Source of the DNA: Nymphaea colorata
Taxonomy: Eukaryota; Streptophyta; Magnoliopsida; Nymphaeales; Nymphaeaceae
NCBI RefSeq assembly: GCF_008831285.2
Contig: NC_045138.2
Location: forward strand, 7,781,205-7,845,204
Reading direction: 5' to 3'
Length of the DNA stretch: 64,000 nucleotides
Of the stretch, positions 37,320 to 49,520 are shown piece after piece. The notes under the pieces are model-generated. The model was not told the origin of the DNA, ran no database searches, and saw nothing but the letters and a program-made list of their open reading frames with translations. Both the position numbers and the translations under genes were made by a program. Position 1 is the stretch's first letter. The number at the start of each line of letters is the position of its first letter.

Positions 37320-40300
37320 ATGGAGAGAGAATTCGAGCAGAAGGTCGGGTTGAACACGGGGAGCCGCGACGAGAGCTGTAATGGCGCTACGAGATCGAGG
37401 AACTTCGCGTTCAGGGCGCCTCAGGAGAACTTCACCATCAACGACTTCGAGCTGGGAAAGCTCTATGGCGTCGGCTCGTATTCAAAGGTAGATAAGGAGA
37501 ACCCACTTTCTCATTTCCTCTCTTTTTTTTTTATATCCGGTGTTCTTTTCACCTCAGAATGTGTGGAACGCCAAGTTTCTTATTCAGAAATCGGTTCTTT
37601 TCTAATTTTTGTTTAGGGAGTTGTTCTTTTGGGGACTAAAATGGTCGTTTTGCTGCATTTGTGTTGCCTAATCAAGTTTCATTTGATGCATCATGAAATA
37701 TTCGCTATTTGCTGAAGATGGTATGGTCTTGTTTTATGGTTCTCCTTCTCCATTCGACGCAAGATTATGGTTATTTTTTTGTTTTCTTCCTTCTGGTCTC
37801 AATGCTTCGTATACCTTTTCTCTCCAAACAAAACTGGATTCTGAGCTTGGGGCCATAGTTTTATAGCTCTAAAAGTTACTGAGAAGGTTATTCAGGTTAC
37901 TGGCACGAATGTAAAAAGGAAAGGATAGGATTTAGTATTGCATGATGTGGTGTTTGAAGCTTCAGAAATAAATTTCTTAGGTTAGATTGTATAATAAGTT
38001 CATGACAACCTTAGAATCATTACCTTCAGTAAGCTACTGGACTAGGTTGGTTGATATTTGAAGTTTGGAAACCTCATAATGCACTTTAGTTGATTAGCAC
38101 TGAAGAATGGCTTTGCCTGATGAAATCGCTGAGATTGTGGTAATACAAATTGGTGTCTCTTAGGTCTAAAAGAGGTTATTCTGTCTGGACCAAAGGCTAC
38201 AGGCCACCTTGTAGAATTTGCATTTTGGGACTTGTAAATGGAATTGAAACTCTTCTTAATGTAGGGCGATTTATGCGTGGTTGGACTGAACGCAAGTTAG
38301 TTTCAGTTCACCCCTTTCTTCTTCATATTTTATTTGCTTCACATGGGCAATGTTTTCAGGCACATCTTTCTCCTTACTCAGTTTGAATCTACAGCAAACT
38401 TCATTCTCGTAAATAAATCAGCTAGTTTCACACGTTTCACAATATTTTACCTGGTATCCACCTATCTATATTGTTGTACTTTTTACCGAAAAAGCTATTT
38501 AATGATTTGTGGTACATGGAGATCAGATCAGTGTGCACTATTGAAAGTAAGTTATGTAACACATGCATGTATGCTATAATCTACCAGTTTTTACATGTTA
38601 TCTAGTTACATTTTCCTATATATGTACGATAATGCACTATAATTCTGTGCCTTCATGAATGAAGCATATCATGTAGTCAGGTGATCGACACTCTCATGAG
38701 TGAACAAGAAACATATGGAGCACTTTGGGTAAGTGCATGAGAAAGGGATGTGGAACTATGTAAACATATAGGACGTCAATTAAACCTATGTTACAAGATG
38801 CTAAATTAACAATCAACGGCAAATCAATTTCCTGAAGTAAATGAGCTTAAACAGAAGTTGTTAATTTTGGCAGGTAAAATGACAATGTTGTTGGGCATAG
38901 TCACTTCCCTTTGTTTGAACTTTGGCCCTAGGCAGTGAAACTAAATGTTATCCCTGGAATCTTAGATATGTGAGCTGAGACTACATCTGTGACATGTTTA
39001 TGGGTTCAAGTTGATTAGGACATATTGATCTATTGAGTAAATATGAAGCATATTAGCATCGGTGGTATTTGTAGTGCAAGTGGAAACAGAACCATCGTTG
39101 AATGAATTCTTGGAAGAGGTTAAAAAAGGAAAATAAACTCAATGTTGATTTTGGAGGGCAAAACGACAATATTTTGGGCATAGTCACCTTCCTTTGTTTG
39201 AACTTTGGCCCTATGCAGTGAAACTACATGTTTTCTCTACAATCTTAGATACTAAGTCACATGGGTACTTCAGTAAGGTCCACGTACCCGTGTCGCCTAC
39301 CCATACCCAAAATGGGTACTTTGACACTTGGATACCTATAGATCCAAACTGCTTAATTTTACTTTGATTTAATTTTTTTCACCTTACTTTTTATTCTATT
39401 CTTTGGATGTGAAAATTCGATTGATGTTCGTATTTGACTAAGGGGCTGCTTGGTTGTCCATATGTTTAAAGTTTTTCACAGGTTTCTAAAACACATTGCT
39501 GCAAGAGCCGTTGATATATATTTTCTATGTTATTTATTTGTTTATGTTGATGTATATTCTTTATTTTGATATATATTTTCTAAGTATTTCTTATTGTTTA
39601 TATATATATACGGCTGTACCCTTGCACCCGAGTTTTTTGAAAATTGTCAGTACTCGTACCTGCACGGCTGCACCGGTACCCGCACCAGCACCCGTACCCG
39701 TACCTATGTGACATAGCTTAGATATGAGCTGGGACTATGTCTATTATATCTGCAACATGTTTATGGATTCACGTTGATTAGGACATGGTGATCTGTCGAG
39801 TAAATATGAAACATAACATATTAGCATTGGTGGTCCTTGTGGTACAAGTGGAAACAGAACCATCATTGAAGTAATTTTGTTGAGAGGTTAAAAAAGAAAA
39901 ACAAAGTCAGTGTCTTTTCTATCCTGTTTTTGTTTTTTATTGTGGACTTCCTTTCAAATTTTGGTATACTGAACAGAAATGGTGTGCTGGTTTCCACTAT
40001 CCTTTGCTCAATATTCGTAGTCTCCATATCTCTGAACTGCATGTGTTCTTTTATTTCAGGAAGAAAAGTCCTGAAAAGAAACACATTAGTTTGAGGATTA
40101 TGTTCCTGAATTTCTACATTAAAGAAATTACTGATTTGGATTTGTCTCTCCAATTTGTTTATTAAAGCAATTATTGCTCATGGAGCAGACATTAGTAACT
40201 CCAAAATGCAGGTGTGATTGCTGAAAGGATCCTGCTTTTATTTCTTGTTCAGGAAGCGTGCAGCATATGTAGTCAGATGTCTTGTTTAACCATGTGCATG

Positions 40301-43300
40301 TGTGTGTGCACTCTTACATATGAAGCTTTTCTAGGTAGACAGAATTGTGAACATTGTGGAAGAAAGTCATTAACTAGTCAATTTTTTTTTTCCAGTTTTC
40401 AGTCATATGTATGTACCATGGTCACCAATTATCTTTCTCAGTAAGATTTTCCTTGGAAGTTTTCTTCTTAAATGTGGGGTTCCTTTGAAAACTTCAAAAA
40501 CTAAACGTCAAGAAAAAAATATGAACAAGAGAAAAAAAACTAAAAGGTTTAGCTCTTCTAAAACTTCCTTTTGCAAAATAATTAGGAACCAATGATAAAA
40601 TCTTTTTAAAAGAGGTCATATTATTTAAGCATGTGTTTCAGAAAATTTCTTAAGAAATTTGCAGTGAATATTATATTATCATGATATTATCAGGACATAT
40701 AATTTTTTTAGTTGTATTTTCCCAATGGTTGGCTGGCTATGCTGATAATACCAAAACATTTCCAAATTTTTAGAGATAATATGGTAACTGTATATGTATT
40801 CTATTCTATTTGTATGTTTCTGTGCATGTATGTGCTTTTCATTTGACGGAAGTAGCAGGTCATGCTGGGAATCAGAATCTCTCACTTGTTTCAGAAATAA
40901 TCTTACGATTTTCAAATATATTTGAATTTTTTTGCTAATTCCTTGCCAAACCTGCAAAATAAAGTATGCCTGCTAATATAGTCAACCTTTCACACGTATA
41001 AGTCTCATATCATTGATGAATCTTCTGTGAACTACTCCTTGCAAGTGTATATGATCTTCATCATAATAAATGCTTCATGTCATCAGGTGGTCAGAGCGAG
41101 GAAGAAAGACACAGGAAATGTATATGCTCTGAAGATTATGGACAAAAAGTTCATTACCAAGGAAAATAAAATATCATACGTGAAGATGGAACGTGTTGTT
41201 CTGGATCAATTGGATCATCCTGGCATCATAAGGCTGTTTTTTACCTTCCAGGATACATATTCTTTATGTATGTCTTCCCAACTTTATCCTTTGTCAGGTG
41301 TTTTCTTTTCTTTCCTTTTAATTGCCTTTTCGTTATTTGATCAAACCATGGATAAGTATATCACTTTGGTCTTTAATTATCTTATCTGCACTTGGGTATT
41401 AATGTCTGGACTAAAATGGAAAAATGCTAAAACTTTAACCCTACTTGAATGCCATCGAAAACCAGGCTAAAAATTATGGTTTTGTCCTCTTTAAGTATTG
41501 TGCTATGCTTAAATTGAAATCGGTATGTCCTAATGCTTTATAATCTTCAACAATATCTTATGGATAGGTCTGCAAGCATATTGGATCAACACAGAATTTT
41601 GATTTCTCCTTTTTTGGATTTCCTTAGTTGAATCCACATCCCATTTTTTATTTGGCTTGTTATGACCCTTATGTACCACTACGTGTAGACATGGCACTTG
41701 AATCTTGTGATGGAGGTGAGCTTTTCGACCAAATAACGAGGGTAGGTTTTCTTCCTGCCAAGACAAAATTTTGATAGACAATTTACCATACAATATCATA
41801 CTTAAGGATTTTCCCCTATTCTTTTCAAGATCAGAAGGGTCGCCTATCTGAAGATGAAGCACGATATTATGCAGCAGAAGTTATTGATGCTCTGGAGTAC
41901 CTACATGATGTAGGATTAGTTCATCGTGACATTAAGGTATTGATCTTGATTGGCATCCTTCTATTCTCTAATAAGAAGATGACTACTAACCATTTTTTGC
42001 TTCTGCCAGCCAGAAAACTTGCTGCTTACTGCAGATGGTCATATAAAAATAGCCGACTTTGGGAGTGTTAAGCCTATGAAAAACTGCCAGATCACAGTCC
42101 TTCCAACAACTTCTGAGAGTAGTAAGGCTTTTCATTAACTATTGGAAAATTAAGTGATTATCTTGTGCTGCAATTTTTATTTAGTTGTTCTCTTATGCAG
42201 ATGAAAAGGCTTGCAGCTTTGTGGGAACAGCTGCATATGTACCCCCGGAAGTCCTGAACTCTTCTCCTGCATCCTTTGGGTAGACATTAAAATATTGTCA
42301 TTTTCATTTATAAGTTAAAGCCTAAAGGCTGTTATTTTGCTCTAACCCTGTCCATGTATTCTTGAACAGAAATGATCTCTGGGCACTTGGTTGCACCTTA
42401 TATCAGATGCTTTCAGGGGCGTCTCCCTTTAGAGATGCCAGTGAATGGCTTATTTTTCAAAAGATAATAGCAAGGGACCTCAAGTTTCCAGATTACTTCT
42501 CATCTGATGCAAGAGAACTTATTGACAAGTTATTGGTGAGTTTGATCTTTCAACTTCATTTTTATTGTAATGTTTCTGGATTTTAACATTACCTTTCTTA
42601 ATTCAGTTTCAATATTCCCCTTCTTCTTCACTACAGATGTCATTGCAGGGTACAATTTTTTTATGACATTTGCCTTTAGTTCAATTACCTGCTCTAATCT
42701 ATTAGCTTGACGTGGATAATTTTTCTCTTTTTTGTATTTTTGGTCCATCACATAAACAAGGACATGCCACACTATCTGCTTAGGTTTGCTACCTTTCGGG
42801 TACTGTATTCTCTTCCATGTTGAATGTTTCTGTATTTAATCTGGCATATGCATTATTCATACTGATGTTAGTCCTGATGAACACTTAGTTGATGCTTAAA
42901 TATGTATTCAGTTCGTCTAGGTTCAGTAGCCCATAATGTGCCCAAATTTGAAGTTTTTCTTTTTCTTTAATTTTCTTTTCTGCGGGCTGAAACACATCTT
43001 TACTGCCTCTTACATTCTCAAATTAATTATTCTGATGTAATTGGTGCTGAAGTGTCCTTTATTGCACTTGCTATGATATCCTTTTATAGCAGCTTCAGTT
43101 TAAAGGAAAAATTTTGCAACGGCATAGATAAATCCATATTTTCTTTCATTTATTGCTGTGTGCTCATGTATCTTATATGCAGAATTACATTTGCGGTTTA
43201 CAATCAGTTAAAGGATAATAACTACCCATGACCATAAATGCGCTTGGTGGTTGCCGCGTCCACACGTTCAGCATAATCAACATCATGCACTTGATAGCTT

Positions 43301-46300
43301 TAGAAACTGATCATCATTGCACAATCAGCACGTCCAGCAGCACTTGCACTTCATGTGTGGTGGTTTCTAGATCTGACCATGATGCCACGATCAGCACATG
43401 TCATGTTTGGTGGTTCCATGCCTCACACGATCAGAACATGTCATGCTTGGTGGTTCCAGCCTCACACGATCAGCACGTCATGCTTGGTAGAAACGTCTAT
43501 CTTAATATCCCCCTTCAAACTGGACTGGTGTTGTAGTGCAGACTGAGTTTGTTTCTCAAGAAAATGAACCGTGCTCTTCCCAAGGGCTTCGTGAATATAT
43601 CAGCGATCTGATCGGTTGAAGGAATATACCTGGTTTCAAGGAGCTTGGCAGCCACTCTTTCTCAAACATAATGATAGTCCAATTCAATATGTTTGGACTG
43701 ACTATGTTGCACTGGGTTGATGGTCATGTGTAATGCTGATTGATTATCGCAGAACACAATAGGTGTTTGTGTATATCAACTCCAATATCTCTTAGGATAT
43801 AATTGATCCAAGTTATTTCAGCTGCTGCTGCAACTAGTGCACGATACTCTGCCTCTGAACTTGATCGTACTACAGTGGGCTGCTTTTTGGCAGACCAAGA
43901 GATGCAATTAGGCTCAAGGTATATGTTGTAGCCTGTTGTTGAATGCGGAGTGATTGGGCATCCTGCCCAGTCAGTGTCTGAGTACCGCTGTAGAAGCATA
44001 GATTCTATAGGTTTTATTCTTAAACCATAATTGATAGTGGCCTTTACGTACCTGAGGATTTTCTTCACCAGTTGGAAATGAAATTGTGATGGTGACTGCA
44101 TATAATGAGACACAAAATTCACATTATAGACTAAATCCGAGCATGTGAAAGTTAAGTATTGTAAGCTACCAACCAAACTCCTGAAAAGGGTAGCATCTTG
44201 GAAATTTGATGTAGGCTGATTACAGTAGGGAGATTCTCCCATGGGTGTGCTGCTAGGTTTACAATCTAGCATGTTAGCTCGCTTGAGGATCTCCTTGGCA
44301 TATCTAGTCTGGTTTAAAAACATACCTGCTTCATTTTGTTGGACCTGTACACCAAGGAAATAATGGACGCTGCCTAGATTTTTCATAGCAAAGGTGTGGC
44401 TGATGTTTGAAATGAATGCTTTCAATGTGTTAGGCTTGTCACCAGTTATAAGTATATCGTCGACATACAGAAGTAACCATATGACTCCATGTTCTCCTTT
44501 GCGTATGAATAAAGATGAATCTGCTGGACTACAAAAGAATCCATAGTTTAATAGGAAATCACTGAATTTATTAAACCACATCCTAGCAGATTGGTGCAAC
44601 CCATATATGGCTTTGTTCAACTTATAGACATGATTGGGCTTATATGGGTCCTTGAATCCTGGTGGTTGATCCATATACACAGGTTCTTCCAACTCGCCAT
44701 GGAGGAATGCATTCTTTATATTAATTTGATGTATCATCAATCCTCTAGAGAGAGCAACGGTGAAGATAATTTTGATTGTTGTAGGTTTAATAACTGGTGA
44801 AAAAGTTTTCACAAAATCTATACCTGGAAGTTGGTTGTATCCCTTAGCCACGACTCTAGCCTTGAATCGCTCTAAGCTGCCATCTGCTTTTACTTTGGTT
44901 TTAAACACTCACTTGCAGCCGATAATGTGCATAGATTGTTCTTTGGGAACCAAATCCCATGTTTTTGTTCGTTTGAGAGCATATATTTCCTCCTTCATTG
45001 CATCCATCCAACCTGTATCTGACAAAGCTTCTTTAATGAAGCTTGGTTCCTTAGGCAATTTTTTGCAAGTTAGTGAATACCGAGGATTCGGTCTCACTAC
45101 TCCATGCATTGAGCGAGTTATCATTTGTCTTACCGGAACAGGTGCAACCTCTGTATGATCAGTTCCAAGCAGTTCATCAGAGGATGTAGAATTTTCTTCC
45201 ATGTCACCATGCTCTTCTCGTAGTTCACCGATGTCATCTTGTGAATAGGTGTGTTGCTCTTGACTTACTTCCTTGATTCCATGCATTTTTGTGAGATCAC
45301 TAGCTGTTCTGTCTTGGCTAACGTTTTGTTTTTGCTCTCCACTAAGTTGGCCTTTACTCGCCTCTTCATCAGCAGGAAACCATGGTTTATATCCAACATC
45401 AAAAATTTGAGTTTTTGCATCGCCTATAATTTTAAATGAATATACATTTTCATTAAAAATACACTGCCTCGAAATATATACACCCCCTGTTTTAACATGT
45501 AGGCACCTATAACCTTTATGCATTGCACTATAGCACAAGAAAACGCAGGGCAATGATCTTGGATTGAGTTTATGCTTGATATAATCTCTTAGGTATAAGA
45601 AGCATAAGGATCCAAAAATTCTCATATAACTGTAGTCAGGCTTAGTTTTAAATAAATTATCATATGGAGAGGTCATATTCAGCCTAGGTGAAGGAACTCT
45701 ATTATGAACCCAAACTGTAGTATTGAATGTCTCAACCCAATATTTGGGAGGCAAACCAGCATGGAACATCACAGCTAACGTAAGTTCTGTAATAACCCTA
45801 TGTTTTCTCTCTACCTATCCATTTTGTTGTGGCGTATATGGGCAGGACATCATGTGCTGAATTTCATTTTCTTGAAAAATTTTCATCCTGAAATTATCAA
45901 ATTTTGTTCCACCATCTGAGTGAAACGCTTTGATCATTTTATTAAACTGGTTCTTCACATATATGATGAATCTTTCAAAACAATGCACAAATTCTGATTT
46001 TTCTTTTAAAGGAAAAAGCCAACAGAATTTGGTTAAATCATCAACGAATATTGCATAATACCTCATGCCTTGAACTGAATTGACTGGTGACGGACCCCAC
46101 AAGTCACAAGGTAGTATGTCAAAAGGTTGTGCATCCCTATTATCAACAGAAAAGAAAGGGAGACGAGAAGATTTTGCCATAGAACAACCAGCACATAGAT
46201 TTCTTTCTGTAATGTTCGAACTACAAATCTGGTTTTGTTTATTCAAGAACTTTAAAACTCCAAAATTAACATGAGCTAATCTTCTATGCCATGTTTCTAA

Positions 46301-49300
46301 ACTGACCACCTTTTGACGATTGGAGAAGTATACCGCCTTTGTCTATGCTGCAAAAACGTAAAGATCACCCTGCCAGTGGCCTTCAACAATCACTCGGCCT
46401 GATTCCCTGTTCTTTATTTGGAAGCGATCATGTGAAAAACAAAAATCGACATGTAAATCCTTTGTCAACTGGCTTACGGAAATCAATTTCCTCTTAATTT
46501 CAGGAACAACTAACACATTTCTCACTTTAGTTCATCACTCTTTGAACCAATTTCGGCATCACCAATATGTGTGATTTTAAGAGCATTTCCATTACCAACG
46601 ACTACTCTATCTTTCCCTTTGTATGTAGACAGGTTGTCAAGCATACCTGTGTTTGAGTAACGTGCGATGTCGCTCCAGAGTCTGGAAACCAAGCTTGATC
46701 TTGGTTGTAAGCCATAGTTTATTAGCTATGCCTCAGTAGCATCTTCTGCCTTGTAGGCATCATTAAACCTGAACCAACATTTAAGGGCAGAGTGATTGGG
46801 TTTAGAACAAATCTGACAGGTAATACCTTTTTCCTTGTTTGTTGTAACTTTGCCTTTGTTGTCCGATGATTTTTGTTGTGCACCTATTTGGTTCGATGAC
46901 ACCTGGTTTGGGTGTCCTAGTTTATCTTGTTGTCCTCGGTTGTATGGATAGAACCCTCTTCCACGAGAAGAGAATGTCGGTTTTCCTTTTCTTTGACGAT
47001 TGCTATTGAAGTCAAGTCATTGAGTGTAGAAAATAGATTGGTGCTGGACATTTTCTTCATGTTCGTTGACCAGCTTCATTGTTTCATGACTTTGGAGCAG
47101 CGGAACAACCTCCTTATAAGATGGAATTGGGGGCTTTAGCATAGATGTGATGAATGATTCATATTCTGGTCCCAATCCATTCAATGGAAGGAAAACCTTG
47201 GTGTGATCATTCATTGGTTTTCCGATCGCCTGAAGTTCATCACATGTGCTTTTGAATATCCTGATGTAATCTGCCATATTCATATTTTTCTTCTTGTGCG
47301 TCTGCAACTTTTGCGGCTAGCAACATTCCCTTTCTTGGGAATCCAATGCGTAGGCTTGTTCAAGTGTTTTCCACACTTGTTGTGTTGTTTCTAATCCAAC
47401 AACCAAGCCTAGAACATCCGTTGAGAGTGTACTTGTAATCCATCCACGCAGAAGTCGATCCGACTTCTGCCATTCCAGGTAGTGAGGATTGATTTCTTGC
47501 TTGCTACCGTTGATGATAAATTGGTCTGGTGCAGCGACTTCTCCATTGATGAATCCTTGCAAGTCTTGACTTTCAGTGATTTTGCGTTTTCCATAAAAGG
47601 AAGTTTGCTTGAGAAAGCTTTATGGAAACGAAGTTGGCCACATTCAATGTGGATGGGTAAGGAAACTTCTGATTTGATGCGTTGGGGGCAAGGAGAGAAG
47701 CCATGGTGAAGGTCTATGGTGCCTCTCTATTCATCAATCAATGATGCAAAGAGAAAAGAGGTGTGAGGCTCTGATACCACATAAAGGAAAAAATTTGCAA
47801 CGGCTTTGATAAATCCTCTGTTTCTTTCATTTATTGTTGTGTGCTCATGTATCTTATGTACAGAATTACATTTGCGGTTTACAATCAATTAAGGATAATA
47901 ACTGCCCACGACCATAAATGCGCTTGGTAGTTGCCGCGCCCACACGTTCAGCATAATCAACATCATGCGCTTGATAGTTTTAGAAACTGATCATCATCGC
48001 ACGATCAGCACTCCAGCAGCATTTGCACTTCACGTTTGGTGGTTTCTAGATCTGACTATGATGCCACGATCAGCACATGTCATGCTTGGTGGTTCCAGCC
48101 TCACACGATCGTCATGCTTGGTAGAAACGTCTATCGTAATACAGTTTAAATCATTTTGATAAGCATTCTGATTTCGTAAACTCAGTAAATGCCTACTGTG
48201 TGGTTGCTTTATTGGACTGCTCGAATGTGATAATCATAGGATCGAGTATTTTTCACTCCTTGAGATTTAATTTACTTGAATGGTTCTTTCAGTATTGTCT
48301 CAGTACTTGAGCATGTTGAAGCTGCCTCTTTGAGATCATAATTTGGTTTTCCTGGCCTTTACTTCTCAGTTATACTTTTAGTTTTTCTGATCTGCCTATG
48401 GAATGATTAGGATTCAGATCCAACGAAGAGGCTTGGTGCTGGACCTGATGGATATGCTTCTTTGAAGATGCATCCTTTCTTTAAGGGAGTCGATTGGAAA
48501 AATGTTAGGAGAACACCTGCTCCAAAGCTGGTGCCAGAGTTGCAAGTATGCTTCTTAAAATCTTGTATATTTGGAAGTCTTCTATTCCTATTGAAATTAT
48601 AATTGCTGCAAATTTGAAAGAAATAAATAGTTTGGGAGCTAAACTCTTACTAGAGCTTGGCTCCTGAAGTGTGCATGTATAGCGCTGTGTCCCTGCGCTT
48701 GAGCTTTTTGTAGATGTGTTTCACAAATGCTTCATAATTGCACCAGTTGTTGACCGACATTACTGATGTCAGCATTTGTGGTCACCAAACTGTGCACGTC
48801 CTGTTTTTGTGAGTCCAGTTTTGAACAAGTTACTTGTGTCCTTCAGGTTGGTGAGACAGATGATGTCCAAGATTCTGAATGGGACCCTTCACATGTGGCG
48901 GATGGTCCATATCAGGCAAATGTAGACGGTGGCAGTAGTGGTGCCCCATCATCTTCTAAGGCAGCCCCAAACTTGAAGCAACTTGCATCGATTGATTCTT
49001 TTGATTCTAAATGGTTTGCCGGTTTACATTTTGTGTTATGCATATTATGTGATGTTCCTTGTAATTGTCTATACTTTGAACTGCACTTAGGCCTGTTCTC
49101 ATTCTATTGTTTTTATTAACAGGCAACAGTTTTTGGATCCAGGGGAATCAGTCATTATGATTTCTACAGTGAAGAAAGTCCAGAAGCTAACCAACAAGAA
49201 GGTGCAGCTTATCCTCACTGATAAGCCCAAGTTGATATATGTAGACCCTTCAAAGCTGATGGTAAAAGGAAATCTGATCTGGTCAGATAATCCAAAAGAT

Positions 49301-49520
49301 CTTAGCGTCCAAGTTACGAGTTCCTCACATTTCAAGATCTGCACTGTATGTTTCAAAATAAGTTTGCTGTGTCGTGAGTTTCACACAAAATAATTCACAT
49401 TTAACTGCTCACTAATTTTCTCTTTTTCTTTGTCAGCCAAAAAAGGTGGTGTCTTTTGAAGATGCAAAGCAGCGAGCATGGCAGTGGAAAAAGGCCATTG
49501 AGAGCCTTCAAAAACGTTGA
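37320..49520 (+). CDS. PDK1: 3-phosphoinositide-dependent protein kinase 1 (11 exons, 488 aa)
   Basis: Ser/Thr kinase of the AGC group that phosphorylates the activation loop of other AGC kinases and binds phosphoinositides at membranes. Coding exons: 37320-37487, 41087-41267, 41689-41741, 41835-41936, 42010-42118, 42201-42279, 42370-42535, 48411-48545, 48847-49013, 49123-49345, 49437-49520. All junctions are GT-AG and phases agree (1467 nt). Kinase domain about 44-310: glycine loop GVGSYSKV (51-57), catalytic K72 (YALKIMDKK), helix-C E91, HRD at 164-166, DFG at 184-186, activation-loop S210 in [13 protein letters not shown] at 219-221, R293. A linker of about 75 residues leads to a PH domain (about 387-486). 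Length matches plant PDK1 (about 490 aa). I chose ATG 37320 because MEREFEQK aligns with the plant N-terminus; a GTG four codons upstream is in frame but no ATG is. Introns 1 (3.6 kb) and 7 (5.9 kb) are swollen by transposons. All key residues are present, so it looks functional. Confidence 0.96.
38857..39905 (+). repeat. Tandem duplication in PDK1 intron 1
   Basis: A unit of about 285 bp at 38857-39141 is repeated at 39142-39905 in the same orientation. Shared landmarks are GGGCATAGTCAC, TTTGAACTTTGGCCCTA, AATCTTAGATA and GTGGAAACAGAACCATC. The second copy is longer because a 465-bp hAT element plus its 8-bp target duplication lies in it. The copies differ at many sites, so the duplication is old. 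Confidence 0.88.
39252..39716. mobile_element. Non-autonomous hAT element, copy B (CTATGTCAC family)
   Basis: 465 bp in PDK1 intron 1. Ends CTAAGTCACATGGGTAC and, reversed, CTATGTCACATAGGTAC. Flanked on both sides by CTTAGATA (39244-39251 and 39717-39724), an exact 8-bp duplication. The first unit of the surrounding tandem duplication carries the same place without the insert (CTTAGATA once, about 38964-38971), which is direct proof of insertion. The subterminal part has repeated GTACCCGT/GCACC units and the core is AT-rich. Confidence 0.92.
43101..43507 (-). repeat. 3' LTR of copia-3
   Basis: 407 bp. It is longer than the other LTR mainly because a unit of about 40 bp (around CACGATCAGAACATGTCATG) is present once more. 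Confidence 0.88.
43530..47704 (-). pseudogene. Broken copia-3 gag-pol
   Basis: Read on minus from ATG 47704 ([10 protein letters not shown]): Gag to about 47020 with a frameshift near 47590 and a stop near 47315; CCHC knuckle ([14 protein letters not shown], about 46820-46780, last spacing altered); GAG-pre-integrase ([13 protein letters not shown], near 46290); integrase core ([35 protein letters not shown] ending at 45815), a stop, then its C-terminal part to 44909. Reverse transcriptase runs from 44908 without a stop to 43724 ([24 protein letters not shown] near 44468-44440) and leads into RNase H ([16 protein letters not shown]; then [12 protein letters not shown] near 43700-43660), which breaks near 43660. 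The RT frame is nearly complete; gag and protease are degraded. Confidence 0.88.
47782..48141 (-). repeat. 5' LTR of copia-3
   Basis: 360 bp, next to the primer-binding site. It shares about 40-bp internal repeat units with the 3' LTR but has one copy fewer. Confidence 0.88.

Larger units (their letters stand above)
43101..48141 (-). mobile_element. Complete antisense Ty1/copia element in PDK1 intron 7 (copia-3)
   Basis: On the minus strand: 5' LTR 47782-48141, 3' LTR 43101-43507. The 5-bp duplication CAGTT is on both sides (43096-43100 and 48142-48146). The primer-binding site on the minus strand is GTGGTATCAGAGCC (47780-47767), the perfect initiator-Met type, and the polypurine tract TTTGAAGGGGGA (43519-43508) touches the 3' LTR. 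The LTRs begin TATTA and end CTTTA, so the ends are TA..TA and not TG..CA. The whole element lies between PDK1 exons 7 and 8, transcribed opposite to the gene, and is removed with the intron. Confidence 0.92.

Noticed and set aside
37073-37381. Open frames of Arg/Glu/Gly or Pro/Ser/Leu runs upstream of PDK1
   Set aside because: Products of the GA-rich leader; several begin at non-ATG codons. Only the ATG uORFs are kept.
48660-48745. Sequence in PDK1 intron 8 similar to the right end of hAT copy B (CTGTGTCCCTGCGCTTGAG)
   Set aside because: Too short and diverged; no terminal repeat or target duplication was found.
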